A DNA stretch of 14,467 bases. Source: an uncultured Chitinophagaceae bacterium. GTDB lineage: Bacteria; Bacteroidota; Bacteroidia; Chitinophagales; Chitinophagaceae. The position numbers and the translations under genes are program-made. The notes below the pieces were generated by a model. The model searched no databases and was not told where the DNA came from. It worked only from the letters and a program-made list of their open reading frames with translations. Positions 1 through 6,875 of this stretch are shown one piece after another; within the stretch, counting starts at the first letter, position 1, and each line of letters opens with the position of its first letter. The stretch lies in assembly GCA_946885665.1 (NCBI GenBank), contig CAMPGT010000078.1, forward strand, positions 1 through 14,467, read 5' to 3'.

Positions 1-1
1 A

Positions 2-298
2 GATATTGATGAAAAAGATCGCATCGAAAAAGAGAAAAAAGATAAAGTTGAAAAAGATCGTTTAGAGAAAGAGAAAAAAGATAGAGAGGATAAAGTGAAA
101 AACGATAAAGAAAAAGATGAATCCAAAGAAGATAAAAACCATAAAGAAGACAAAAACGATAAAGAAAAAAACGATAAAGAAAAATCGAATAACCCAAGCC
201 CCAACTCAGTAGACAAGCAAAAGAACTCTGAAGATAAAAAAGAGAATAGCACTCAGAAAAAAATAAATACCAGCGCTATTCAAAAACTAAGAAAATAG
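2..298 (+). CDS. C-terminal part of a Lys/Glu/Asp-rich protein (5' end outside window)
   Basis: The reading frame is open from the first complete codon of the window to a TAG stop at 296-298, so the start lies upstream; a GTG at 95 is in frame but nothing favours it as the real start. The visible 98 residues are almost entirely K, E, D and N. Two tandem 13-residue units (about window residues 6-18 and 19-31, pattern DR[I/L]EKEKKD[K/R]..) correspond to a 39-bp DNA repeat, followed by irregular KEDKN/NDKEK units, and the end turns to N/S/P/Q with a basic LRK tail. The composition suggests a highly charged, probably helical or disordered tail. The family cannot be named from this piece. A strong terminator follows 25 nt after the stop, which supports this as the true gene end. 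Confidence 0.7.
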   Translation, partial: DIDEKDRIEKEKKDKVEKDRLEKEKKDREDKVKNDKEKDESKEDKNHKEDKNDKEKNDKEKSNNPSPNSVDKQKNSEDKKENSTQKKINTSAIQKLRK

Positions 299-323
299 GA
301 TTGATCGTAAAATGGATAAAACC

Positions 324-356
324 GAGGGCCGGCTTCTTCCGGCCCTCAATCATTTT
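324..356 (+). terminator. Rho-independent terminator, possibly bidirectional
   Basis: A perfect 9-bp stem, GAGGGCCGG (324-332) with CCGGCCCTC (339-347), encloses the 6-nt loop CTTCTT and is followed by AATCATTTTT. It sits 25 nt after the stop of the charged-protein gene. On the minus strand the same stem is followed by GGTTTTAT, a weaker T-run, so it could also stop transcription of the long minus-strand operon that ends at 464. Confidence 0.85.
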
Positions 357-381
357 TAGTAAACCGTGAAAAGAATTCGCT

Positions 382-461
382 GGTCCACCCCCGGCGCTTC
401 GCGCCACCCCCGCCAGCGGGGGATATTTGAGCCCTGCCTTCGATCCCCGCCAGCGGGGGAT
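382..461 (+). repeat. GC-rich palindromic repeat, copy A (two boxes)
   Basis: The unit begins with GGTCCACCCCCGG (382-394), then a small hairpin GGCGC-TTC-GCGCC (393-405), then the palindromic box CCCCCGCCAGCGGGGG (407-422). A second box, CCCCGCCAGCGGGGG, lies at 445-459 after 22 nt of unrelated sequence. The same arms recur at 13512-13670. The repeat fills the gap between two convergent genes and ends two bases before the stop codon of the minus-strand gene. It contains no coding sequence. Several stable hairpins are possible on either strand. The layout resembles REP/BIME-type or MITE-like elements, but no REP-associated transposase is visible here. Confidence 0.85.
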
Positions 462-463
462 AA

Positions 464-1699
464 CTAAATCTTAATAAATATCTTCTTCTTGTACATCCAA
501 TACAATATCCACCACTCGATCAGCAACACGATCACACCGCTCACCAGCGTGGAATACGCATCTCCAAAAACCTGGTCGTAATTACGGCCCAGGTGCACAT
601 ACAGCGTTTTCGAGATAAACGACCTGAACCCATCAGCAATAACATAGGCAGCAATGGAGTTCATGCCAATCACCAGCAGAAAGAACGACCACTTCTTCCG
701 CTTATGAATATCGATGATCCAATAAAAAGCAGAAAGCAACAAAAAGCAACATCCGCCGCTGAAGAGAACCCAGTTGGGCGTCCATATTCTTTTGACGATC
801 GGATTGATGCCCATCCGGTGGATGATCAGACTCACCAGTATGAGCGAAGCGCCGATCACTACAAACCTCTTCACCTTATCCAGCGGACCGTATTTTTCAG
901 ATCTCAGCAAATTACCGGTGAGCAATCCGAGTATCATGGTACCCAAAGTAGGAATAAAGCTAAGAGTCGAATAACCGCCTTCATTATAAAGGAACGGCTG
1001 CTCACGCGGAAACAGGTTCAGGAACCACCGGTCAAATTCCCACGCAAGGTTTGCATTCTTGTTCCAATGTTCCGCAAAACCATAGAGATTATAATCCCAA
1101 TCTACCGGCACACCCGTGAGTGCAGGATTCATCGTTTCTGCCGATGCGGGATACAGCGCAAAAGCCAGCCAGTAACCGACGAGAATTACGACAAGCGCAG
1201 CGACCTGCACACGCTGCTTGCAAAACCCCAGCAGAAACAAAAATACATAGCCCAGGCCTATCTGCGATAAGGTGTCCTCAAAAGTAAAATAAGTTTGACT
1301 GGAGTACAGCGAACGCAGAAAAATACCGAGTATCACCAAGATAAATGCGCGCCTGATGGCGGAGAGAAACATGGAATTAAAAGGAACGCCTTTCGCTTTA
1401 CGGCTGGCAATCGAATAAGGCAAGGCAACACCCACCAGGAAGGTAAACGAGGGCTGAATAAGATCATGCAACGAACATCCTACCCACGGCACATGAGACT
1501 GGTGAAAATAAAGAAAGCGCCAGAACGAACTTTCAGGCAAAGACTCGGACACATGCCCAAAAGAAAGCACTTCTGCCATCATCAATAACATCACAAGGCC
1601 GCGGTAGGCATCCACCGAGGCAACGCGCTGCGGTGAAAAGGGCGATCCCTGGTTCTGTTTTATCGTTTTTGGTGCGGCCGTAGTTGAGGTTGCCTTCAT
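464..1699 (-). CDS. NagX/HGSNAT-like membrane transferase (DUF5009 family)
   Basis: This 411-residue integral membrane protein has about ten predicted hydrophobic segments (roughly 31-47, 82-98, 115-131, 146-160, 166-184, 246-264, 278-294, 310-328, 338-356, 384-402). After a polar N-terminus it carries SVDAYRGL (28-35), matching the SVDTFRG signature of human heparan-alpha-glucosaminide N-acetyltransferase and bacterial NagX. HVPWVG (69-74) lines up with HASWNG there, the segment thought to hold the active histidine, making H69 the candidate. Family members are proposed to transfer acetyl groups to amino sugars across the inner membrane; for this one that is inference. The ATG overlaps the TGA of the upstream peptidase as ATGA, implying translational coupling. 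The GH20 hexosaminidase two genes upstream fits amino-sugar metabolism. The stop abuts palindromic repeat copy A. An acyltransferase of different specificity remains possible. Confidence 0.8.
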   Translation of the reverse strand: MKATSTTAAPKTIKQNQGSPFSPQRVASVDAYRGLVMLLMMAEVLSFGHVSESLPESSFWRFLYFHQSHVPWVGCSLHDLIQPSFTFLVGVALPYSIASRKAKGVPFNSMFLSAIRRAFILVILGIFLRSLYSSQTYFTFEDTLSQIGLGYVFLFLLGFCKQRVQVAALVVILVGYWLAFALYPASAETMNPALTGVPVDWDYNLYGFAEHWNKNANLAWEFDRWFLNLFPREQPFLYNEGGYSTLSFIPTLGTMILGLLTGNLLRSEKYGPLDKVKRFVVIGASLILVSLIIHRMGINPIVKRIWTPNWVLFSGGCCFLLLSAFYWIIDIHKRKKWSFFLLVIGMNSIAAYVIADGFRSFISKTLYVHLGRNYDQVFGDAYSTLVSGVIVLLIEWWILYWMYKKKIFIKI

Positions 1700-3930
1700 A
1701 AATGCTGATTTAATATATCCACTGCCTGTTTAACGAGTTGATGATAATCCTGCACGCGCCTCGTTACGATCCGGATATTTTCCTGCGCCTCTTTCCATTG
1801 CCGTTGTTCAATGGCCTCACGTATGCCCGGAAGCGTTTTAACCCCATATCCCGTGTAATACCCGGGAGCATACACCTGGTGCCGGTACCATGGCCGTTTG
1901 GGTAATCCCTTTTCGGTCAGTAATTGTCGTTCGGAACCATACAGGATAACATTCAATTGCCGTTGCACGCCCGGTGTAACATCTGTGGCCGAAGATGATA
2001 GTTTCCTGTACTGTGCCGCGGTGGCTTTTAATGAATCGAGCGAACGATCAAGTGCCGAAAAATCGAGACGAGGCACAGTGTCTTCCATGGCGACGGGCAG
2101 GAGCTTGTCTTGCGGGTCCTCTGCCAATTTAAATAAATTATTGCTGACCATCTTGTTCCGCAGCTTTGTTTCATTTCGCATATTGTCCAGCAATTTTTTT
2201 ATTTCATCCCTGTAATCCATGACAGTTGTCGCCAGGCTTTTATAATCAAGCGGCAGCACTTCGGCATTGGCCATACGCATCATCACCCTGCCGGCAGTTT
2301 TTGCCAAAGCCACCACATAATGAAAGCCGGGATCCATAAACCGTGTAAAATGATCGTATGTGTCGTAGATAGAATGGTATTCGCCTCCTTCGCCTTCACC
2401 CTGGAAGCTCAGGTTGAGTGTGGTAATGCCGAGGTGCTGTAAAAACCCCGACCAGTCGGAACCCGCTCCCAATGCGCCTAACTTCAAATTTTTGTCGCCT
2501 AAATCCTTAAGCGATTCGGCAGTGGATTGGCTGTTAATTATTTTCGCGTAAGAGCGGTCGCGGATGGAAACGCCGGTTTGCGGATCGATAACCGCAGAGG
2601 CCACTTCGTTGAAAAAAGGTTCAAGCGTATGGGAACCGGCGGCGCTGATGAAACCGCGTGCCGTTGCATCGCTGTTCACGTAGAGTACAGCTTTTTTGGT
2701 GAGTTCCCCACGATGGTCTTCGGTCCACTCTGTGGAACCCAGCAATCCCTGCTCCTCGGCATCCCATGCGCAATAAACGAGTGTGCGCTTCAACTTGTAT
2801 CCTCTTCTCACCATTTCTGCAATAACCCTGGCCTCTTCCATTTCCGACACGATGCCGCTCACCGGATCGGATGCGCCGTTTACCCAGGCATCGTGGTGGT
2901 TGCCACGGATCACCCACTCATCAGGCAGTTCCGATCCCTTCAGCTTTGCGATCACATTGTACAGCGTTTTATTCTGCCAGTTGAATTCGAGCTTTAGATG
3001 AACCTTGTCTGTGCCGGGCCCTACATGATAGGTAATGGGCAGTCCGCCGCGCCAGGATGCAGGCGCAACGGGACCTTTAAGCGACTTCATCAACGGCAGT
3101 GCATCTTCATATGAAATGGGCAGTACGGGAATTTTCATTAATGTGATGGCCTCGGCCCGGTCGAGCCGCCTCGCGTTTTTCGTGGATCCTTCCCCGGGAG
3201 TGAGCGGATCGCCGGGATAAACGGGCATGTCCATCACCGATCCTCTCTGAACACTGGTTGCCGGGCGGTACGGACCCTTTGGATATACGTCTCCAACGCT
3301 ATAGCCATCATCCAGTGGATCAGAATAAATAATGCAGCCGATAGCACCATGTTCCGCGGCCACCTTGGGCTTGATGCCGCGCCACGAGCCCCCGTATTTG
3401 GCAATGACTATTTTCCCTTTTACATCGATCCCCATTCTCTCGAGCACCTCGTAATCTGCAGGTACGCCACGGTTCACAAACACCAGCGGTGCAGTTACAT
3501 CTCCATCGGCTGAATAAGCATTGTAAGGAGGAAGCTGCTCGGAACGCTGGGCCGTTGCTTTGTCCTGCGGAACGATGGCCTCTTGCAGTTTTGCAGTGTA
3601 TGGATGCGCTCCCTGCAATTGCAGTGCACGTGTTTTTGGGGTCGGAAATAAAACATCGTATGTTTCGATATTTACATCGTAGCCCCATTTTTTGAAAAGG
3701 GCGGCAATGTATTCGGCATTGGCCTTATCTTTTGCAGATCCAAGGTGGTGAGGGTGCGATGCAAGGTATTGCATCCATTTGTTGGGGTTCTCGTGGGAAA
3801 GAAGAGAGTCGAATGTTTTTTCCCATTGCAGTTGCTGCTTTACCCGCTCAGCAGAGAAACCCATGAGTGAATCCTGTGAAAGGCCATGTGCTGCGATAAA
3901 AAGAAGAACAGCGAAAAAAAATATTTTCAT
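1696..3930 (-). CDS. M28 peptidase, glutamate carboxypeptidase II-like (exported)
   Basis: This 744-residue protein has a signal peptide (about 1-18). Next come the start of the M28 fold, a PA domain (about 145-300), the catalytic di-zinc core (about 320-550) and a TfR-like C-terminal helical domain (about 600-744). Compared with human glutamate carboxypeptidase II, all metal and catalytic residues are visible: H345 and D355 in NHHDAWVNGASDP, the E392-E393 pair in WDAEEQGLLGSTEW (general base plus ligand), D421 in YVNSDATARG, and H519 in YHSIYDTY. It should therefore be an active exopeptidase in the periplasm or outside the cell. The segment carrying R534 and R536 in the human enzyme, which bind the terminal glutamate, reads TTLNLSFQ here with no arginine, so glutamate specificity is unlikely. 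It is coupled by a 4-nt overlap to the NagX-like gene. The actual peptide substrate is unknown. Confidence 0.93.
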   Translation of the reverse strand: MKIFFFAVLLFIAAHGLSQDSLMGFSAERVKQQLQWEKTFDSLLSHENPNKWMQYLASHPHHLGSAKDKANAEYIAALFKKWGYDVNIETYDVLFPTPKTRALQLQGAHPYTAKLQEAIVPQDKATAQRSEQLPPYNAYSADGDVTAPLVFVNRGVPADYEVLERMGIDVKGKIVIAKYGGSWRGIKPKVAAEHGAIGCIIYSDPLDDGYSVGDVYPKGPYRPATSVQRGSVMDMPVYPGDPLTPGEGSTKNARRLDRAEAITLMKIPVLPISYEDALPLMKSLKGPVAPASWRGGLPITYHVGPGTDKVHLKLEFNWQNKTLYNVIAKLKGSELPDEWVIRGNHHDAWVNGASDPVSGIVSEMEEARVIAEMVRRGYKLKRTLVYCAWDAEEQGLLGSTEWTEDHRGELTKKAVLYVNSDATARGFISAAGSHTLEPFFNEVASAVIDPQTGVSIRDRSYAKIINSQSTAESLKDLGDKNLKLGALGAGSDWSGFLQHLGITTLNLSFQGEGEGGEYHSIYDTYDHFTRFMDPGFHYVVALAKTAGRVMMRMANAEVLPLDYKSLATTVMDYRDEIKKLLDNMRNETKLRNKMVSNNLFKLAEDPQDKLLPVAMEDTVPRLDFSALDRSLDSLKATAAQYRKLSSSATDVTPGVQRQLNVILYGSERQLLTEKGLPKRPWYRHQVYAPGYYTGYGVKTLPGIREAIEQRQWKEAQENIRIVTRRVQDYHQLVKQAVDILNQHL

Positions 3931-3975
3931 CCGGACGTTTTTTGTTTTGTTAGTTCATCCTGGTCAACGGCAAAA

Positions 3976-4018
3976 CTTAAAAACTTAAAAGTTAAAAGTT
4001 AAAAGTTAAAACTGAAAA
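3976..4018. repeat. Heptamer tandem array 1, (GTTAAAA)n
   Basis: Plus-strand units read CTTAAAAA (8 nt), CTTAAAA, GTTAAAA three times (3991-4011), and a degenerate CTGAAAA. The period is 7 bp. The array lies in the 152-nt gap between the hexosaminidase and peptidase genes, directly before array 2. Confidence 0.85.
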
Positions 4019-4020
4019 CC

Positions 4021-4055
4021 CTCTCACGTTTCACGTCTCACGTCTCACTTTTCAC
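4021..4055. repeat. Heptamer tandem array 2, (GTCTCAC)n
   Basis: Five consecutive 7-bp units on the plus strand: CTCTCAC, GTTTCAC, GTCTCAC, GTCTCAC, TTTTCAC. On the minus strand (the sense of the operon) the motif reads GTGAGAC. It starts 2 nt after array 1 and is joined directly to array 3. Confidence 0.9.
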
Positions 4056-4076
4056 CTTTGCCCATTGCCCAATGCC
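4056..4076. repeat. Heptamer tandem array 3, (CATTGCC)n
   Basis: Three 7-bp units on the plus strand: CTTTGCC, CATTGCC, CAATGCC. It ends 6 nt before the stop codon of the hexosaminidase gene. The reverse complement of its core, GGCAATG, is repeated three times at 13596-13616 inside the composite palindromic element. Confidence 0.8.
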
Positions 4077-4082
4077 TATTCC

Positions 4083-5639
4083 CTACCTCCACTCCACCAT
4101 CTTCGACTCGTAAAAATTAATGTCCATTGCCTTCATCCTGGAGCCATGCTTGCCGAGCCTTACTTTATATTCATCCCAGTTTCTTGTAAACTCGGGCGAC
4201 CATCCCACTTCGGCTACACCCGGCAAACGCGGAAACACCATGTACTCCACCTCATCCATATTCGTAAGCGTTTCCGTCCAAACCGGCGCCTCTACGCCAA
4301 GTATGCTCTCCCTGGGAATACCATTCACCCTGTCCGATAATTTCCAGTTGTACGCACTGTCCACCTCAATACGCGCCGCCCAGTCCTGGCCCAGCTTAGT
4401 GGTGCTGTCATATTTCATGTCCAGGTAAACCTTCGTGGCCGGCGACATAATTATTTTGGCTCCCTTCTTCACGGCGTCTATCGCGTGCGCGGCATTCGAC
4501 CAGTACTGTACGATTGTTGAAGAGTCCACATTGGCCTGCGCTATTTCTTCCCAGCCGATCATTTTTTTGCCATACTTTTTCGGCACCTGCAACACCTTGT
4601 TAATGAAGTAAATGAAATCTTCCTTCTTTGTTGCATGGCTCTCGTCACCGCCAAGATGAAGGTAAGGACCGGGAGTGATCGCTGCCAGCTCACGCACCAC
4701 GTCGTCAATAAATTTATACGTAATGTCCTTCTTCACACACAACGAACTGAAGCCAACTTCAATACCTGTGTAAGGCGCAGTGGCGGAATCATTGCAGTTC
4801 AGCTCTGCATAAGAAGACAGCGCCGCATTGGTGTGGCCGGGCATGTCGATCTCCGGAATGATGGTGATAAATCTTTCCTGTGCGTATTTCACAATGTCTT
4901 TGTACTGTTCCTGCGTGTAAAAGCCGCCTTTTCCGCCACCCACTTCCGAACTGCCGCCGTGTGCAGTAAGGTTGGGCCACGATTTGATCTCTATGCGCCA
5001 TCCCTGGTCGTCGGAAAGGTGCAAATGAAGAGTATTCATTTTGTAGAATGCAAGCAGGTCTATGTAATGCTTCACATCATCCACGTCAAAAAAATGACGC
5101 GCCACATCCAGCATTGCGCCGCGAAGGCCGTATTCCGGAAAATCCCTGATCACTCCGCCGGCGATCACATATTCTCCATCACCTTTTCCTTTTTCTCCAA
5201 AATCGTCTGGTAATAATTGCAGCAACGTTTGTATCCCATGAAAGACGCCTTCGGGAGTGTTCGCTTTTATTTTAAGTTGCTGTGCAGTTACCGACAGCTC
5301 ATATCCTTCTCTGCCCAGTTCCCTGTCGCCGCTTCGTACAACGAAGAGAATGTGATTGCCCTTAAGCGTGTCGCTCACGCTCTTAACGATATCTATTGTC
5401 GTTCCCAGCGCATCGGATAATTTTTGAGAGAAGAAAGCGGCCACCTGCTCCAGGCTGTCCGATTCGCCGCTGATGTAGAGCGCCGTTTCACTGTTGATGG
5501 TAAAAATACCCTGGCCATCAGTAACGGTAACCGCTTTCGGTATCAGCCCGGCTTCAGAAAGTAACGGCGCCTGCTTTTCTGTAGATGTGCAGGCAGAAAG
5601 GCAAATGGCTGCCATGCAAATAAATGTGCTTCTGTTCAT
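4083..5639 (-). CDS. GH20 beta-N-acetylhexosaminidase (lipoprotein)
   Basis: This 518-residue lipoprotein should cleave terminal beta-linked N-acetylglucosamine or N-acetylgalactosamine from glycans by substrate-assisted retaining catalysis. The ATG at 5639 is preferred because it yields a compact lipoprotein signal with lipobox LSAC (lipidated C17). An in-frame ATG at 5684 would add 15 polar residues and overlap the upstream gene by 20 nt. An N-terminal GH20b-type domain (about 25-165) precedes the TIM barrel. In the barrel, SDDQGWRIEIKSWP (about 209-222) and MPGHTNAAL (about 266-274) are GH20 signatures. The catalytic pair is D332-E333 in HLGGDESHA, and GWEE and APVWTET provide binding-site aromatics. 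The chain ends just after the barrel, so no extra carbohydrate-binding module is present. The upstream oxidoreductase lies 25 nt away. GH20 assignment is firm; specificity (chitobiose, N-glycan or mucin-type) is not. Confidence 0.95.
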   Translation of the reverse strand: MNRSTFICMAAICLSACTSTEKQAPLLSEAGLIPKAVTVTDGQGIFTINSETALYISGESDSLEQVAAFFSQKLSDALGTTIDIVKSVSDTLKGNHILFVVRSGDRELGREGYELSVTAQQLKIKANTPEGVFHGIQTLLQLLPDDFGEKGKGDGEYVIAGGVIRDFPEYGLRGAMLDVARHFFDVDDVKHYIDLLAFYKMNTLHLHLSDDQGWRIEIKSWPNLTAHGGSSEVGGGKGGFYTQEQYKDIVKYAQERFITIIPEIDMPGHTNAALSSYAELNCNDSATAPYTGIEVGFSSLCVKKDITYKFIDDVVRELAAITPGPYLHLGGDESHATKKEDFIYFINKVLQVPKKYGKKMIGWEEIAQANVDSSTIVQYWSNAAHAIDAVKKGAKIIMSPATKVYLDMKYDSTTKLGQDWAARIEVDSAYNWKLSDRVNGIPRESILGVEAPVWTETLTNMDEVEYMVFPRLPGVAEVGWSPEFTRNWDEYKVRLGKHGSRMKAMDINFYESKMVEWR

Positions 5640-5664
5640 GATTTTACTTTTCGGAAATGTTGAT

Positions 5665-6852
5665 TTATCGTTTTGGGCTGACATTGATCGCTTGTTGTTC
5701 CGCTTTCAGCGCGAGCTCCATGGCGAGAAAGCAATGTGCCTGCGTCATGGCGGTTTCGGTGCGGTTCAAAACATCGTCAACCAGGTGCCGGCCATAAGGC
5801 AGATCCGTGTCACTGCTGTCAATATATCTCGTCGTCTTCTGGTCAACAAGAAAAAGATGGTTAGCGCCTTCGCGTCCCGCGATGTCAATGTTCTTCCTGA
5901 TCTCTATGTAGCCTTCAGTGCCAAGAATGGTGAGCCGCGAATCGCCCCAGGTTTTCAATCCGCCCGGCGTAAACCAGTCTACCCGCATGTATCCCGGACC
6001 GCCGTTGCCAGACAGCATAGCGTCGCCAAAATCTTCGAGCTCCGGATATTCAGGATGGTTGAAGTTGCCAATACGCGACGAAACGACATCGGCCTCGGTG
6101 CTGCCCGTAAAAAATAAGTATTGATCTGTTTGATGAGTGGCAATGTCGGTTAATATGCCGCCGTATTGTTCTTTATCAAAAAACCAGTCGGGCCTCGATT
6201 TCGGGTTCATGCGGTGTGGGCCCAATCCAATGGTTTGTACCACCTTGCCGATCGCGCCCGCTTTCACCAGATCGCCGGCTTTAACGGTTGCCCTGTTTTC
6301 GAGCCTTTCGCTGTACATGATGGAAAAAATGCGCTTTGTTTCCTCTTGTACCCGCCGCACGTCTTTTAACTGCTCAAGTGTGGTGATAGCGGGTTTGTCG
6401 GACATATAATCCTTACCATGCCGCATCACTTCGATACCCAGCGGGCCCCGCTCCACGGGAATACCGGCAGAGAGTACCAACTGAATACTTTTGTCGTTGA
6501 GTATTTCATCTTTTGAACGGGCAACCTTTGCATCGGGATGGTTTTTTGCGAAAGCAGCCGACAAATCGGGTTCCTTCGCATAAAACGAAACGAATTCACC
6601 ACCGCCTTTTTTTACCGCTTCCACCTGCGAACCGATGTGTCCGTGGTTAATGCCTATAACGGCAAACCTTATGCGCGGTTTCGGGTAAATATTTTTTGAA
6701 GATCTTATAGCCGGTGCCGCAAAAGCCTTCGGCAAATCGGGTATGGCTACCATGGCGGCCGCGGCAGTTGCCGCATTCCTGATAAAACTCCGCCTGTTCG
6801 ATGACACTTCTTCCATAACATGACGATTACTGGGATCTGAAAATCGGAACAT
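5665..6852 (-). CDS. Tat-exported Gfo/Idh/MocA family oxidoreductase
   Basis: This 395-residue protein has a twin-arginine signal: SNRRSFIRNAA (RR at 20-21), then an alanine-rich hydrophobic stretch and an AFA cleavage region near 43-47. ATG at 6852 or 6816 is possible; the second gives 382 residues with the RR closer to the N-terminus. The N-terminal Rossmann domain carries FAVIGINHGHIG (63-74) for NAD(P) binding, and SDKPAITT (151-158) is the family EKP-type motif with D replacing E. The C-terminal domain shows GGILTDIATHQTDQ (231-244), where H240 sits at the usual catalytic position. Tat export implies folding around the nucleotide in the cytoplasm, then work in the periplasm. Known exported relatives include GH109 glycosidases, which use bound NAD, and enzymes of 3-keto-sugar pathways. 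Context with a hexosaminidase and a PQQ sugar dehydrogenase suggests a sugar substrate. Which reaction applies cannot be read from the sequence. Confidence 0.9.
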   Translation of the reverse strand: MFRFSDPSNRHVMEEVSSNRRSFIRNAATAAAAMVAIPDLPKAFAAPAIRSSKNIYPKPRIRFAVIGINHGHIGSQVEAVKKGGGEFVSFYAKEPDLSAAFAKNHPDAKVARSKDEILNDKSIQLVLSAGIPVERGPLGIEVMRHGKDYMSDKPAITTLEQLKDVRRVQEETKRIFSIMYSERLENRATVKAGDLVKAGAIGKVVQTIGLGPHRMNPKSRPDWFFDKEQYGGILTDIATHQTDQYLFFTGSTEADVVSSRIGNFNHPEYPELEDFGDAMLSGNGGPGYMRVDWFTPGGLKTWGDSRLTILGTEGYIEIRKNIDIAGREGANHLFLVDQKTTRYIDSSDTDLPYGRHLVDDVLNRTETAMTQAHCFLAMELALKAEQQAINVSPKR

Positions 6853-6875
6853 GATATTAATTTATTTTTTCCAGA

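Noticed and set aside
593..1270. 225-codon open frame on the plus strand
   Set aside because: It lies wholly antisense to the NagX-like gene, whose protein has clear family motifs and membrane segments; the plus-strand product is Arg/Gln/His-rich with no recognisable pattern.
4635..5213. 192-codon open frame on the plus strand
   Set aside because: Antisense to the GH20 catalytic domain, which carries all expected motifs on the minus strand.
5640..5684. Longer start for the hexosaminidase at 5684
   Set aside because: It would put 15 polar residues before a clear lipoprotein signal and overlap the upstream gene; the ATG at 5639 starts the signal directly.
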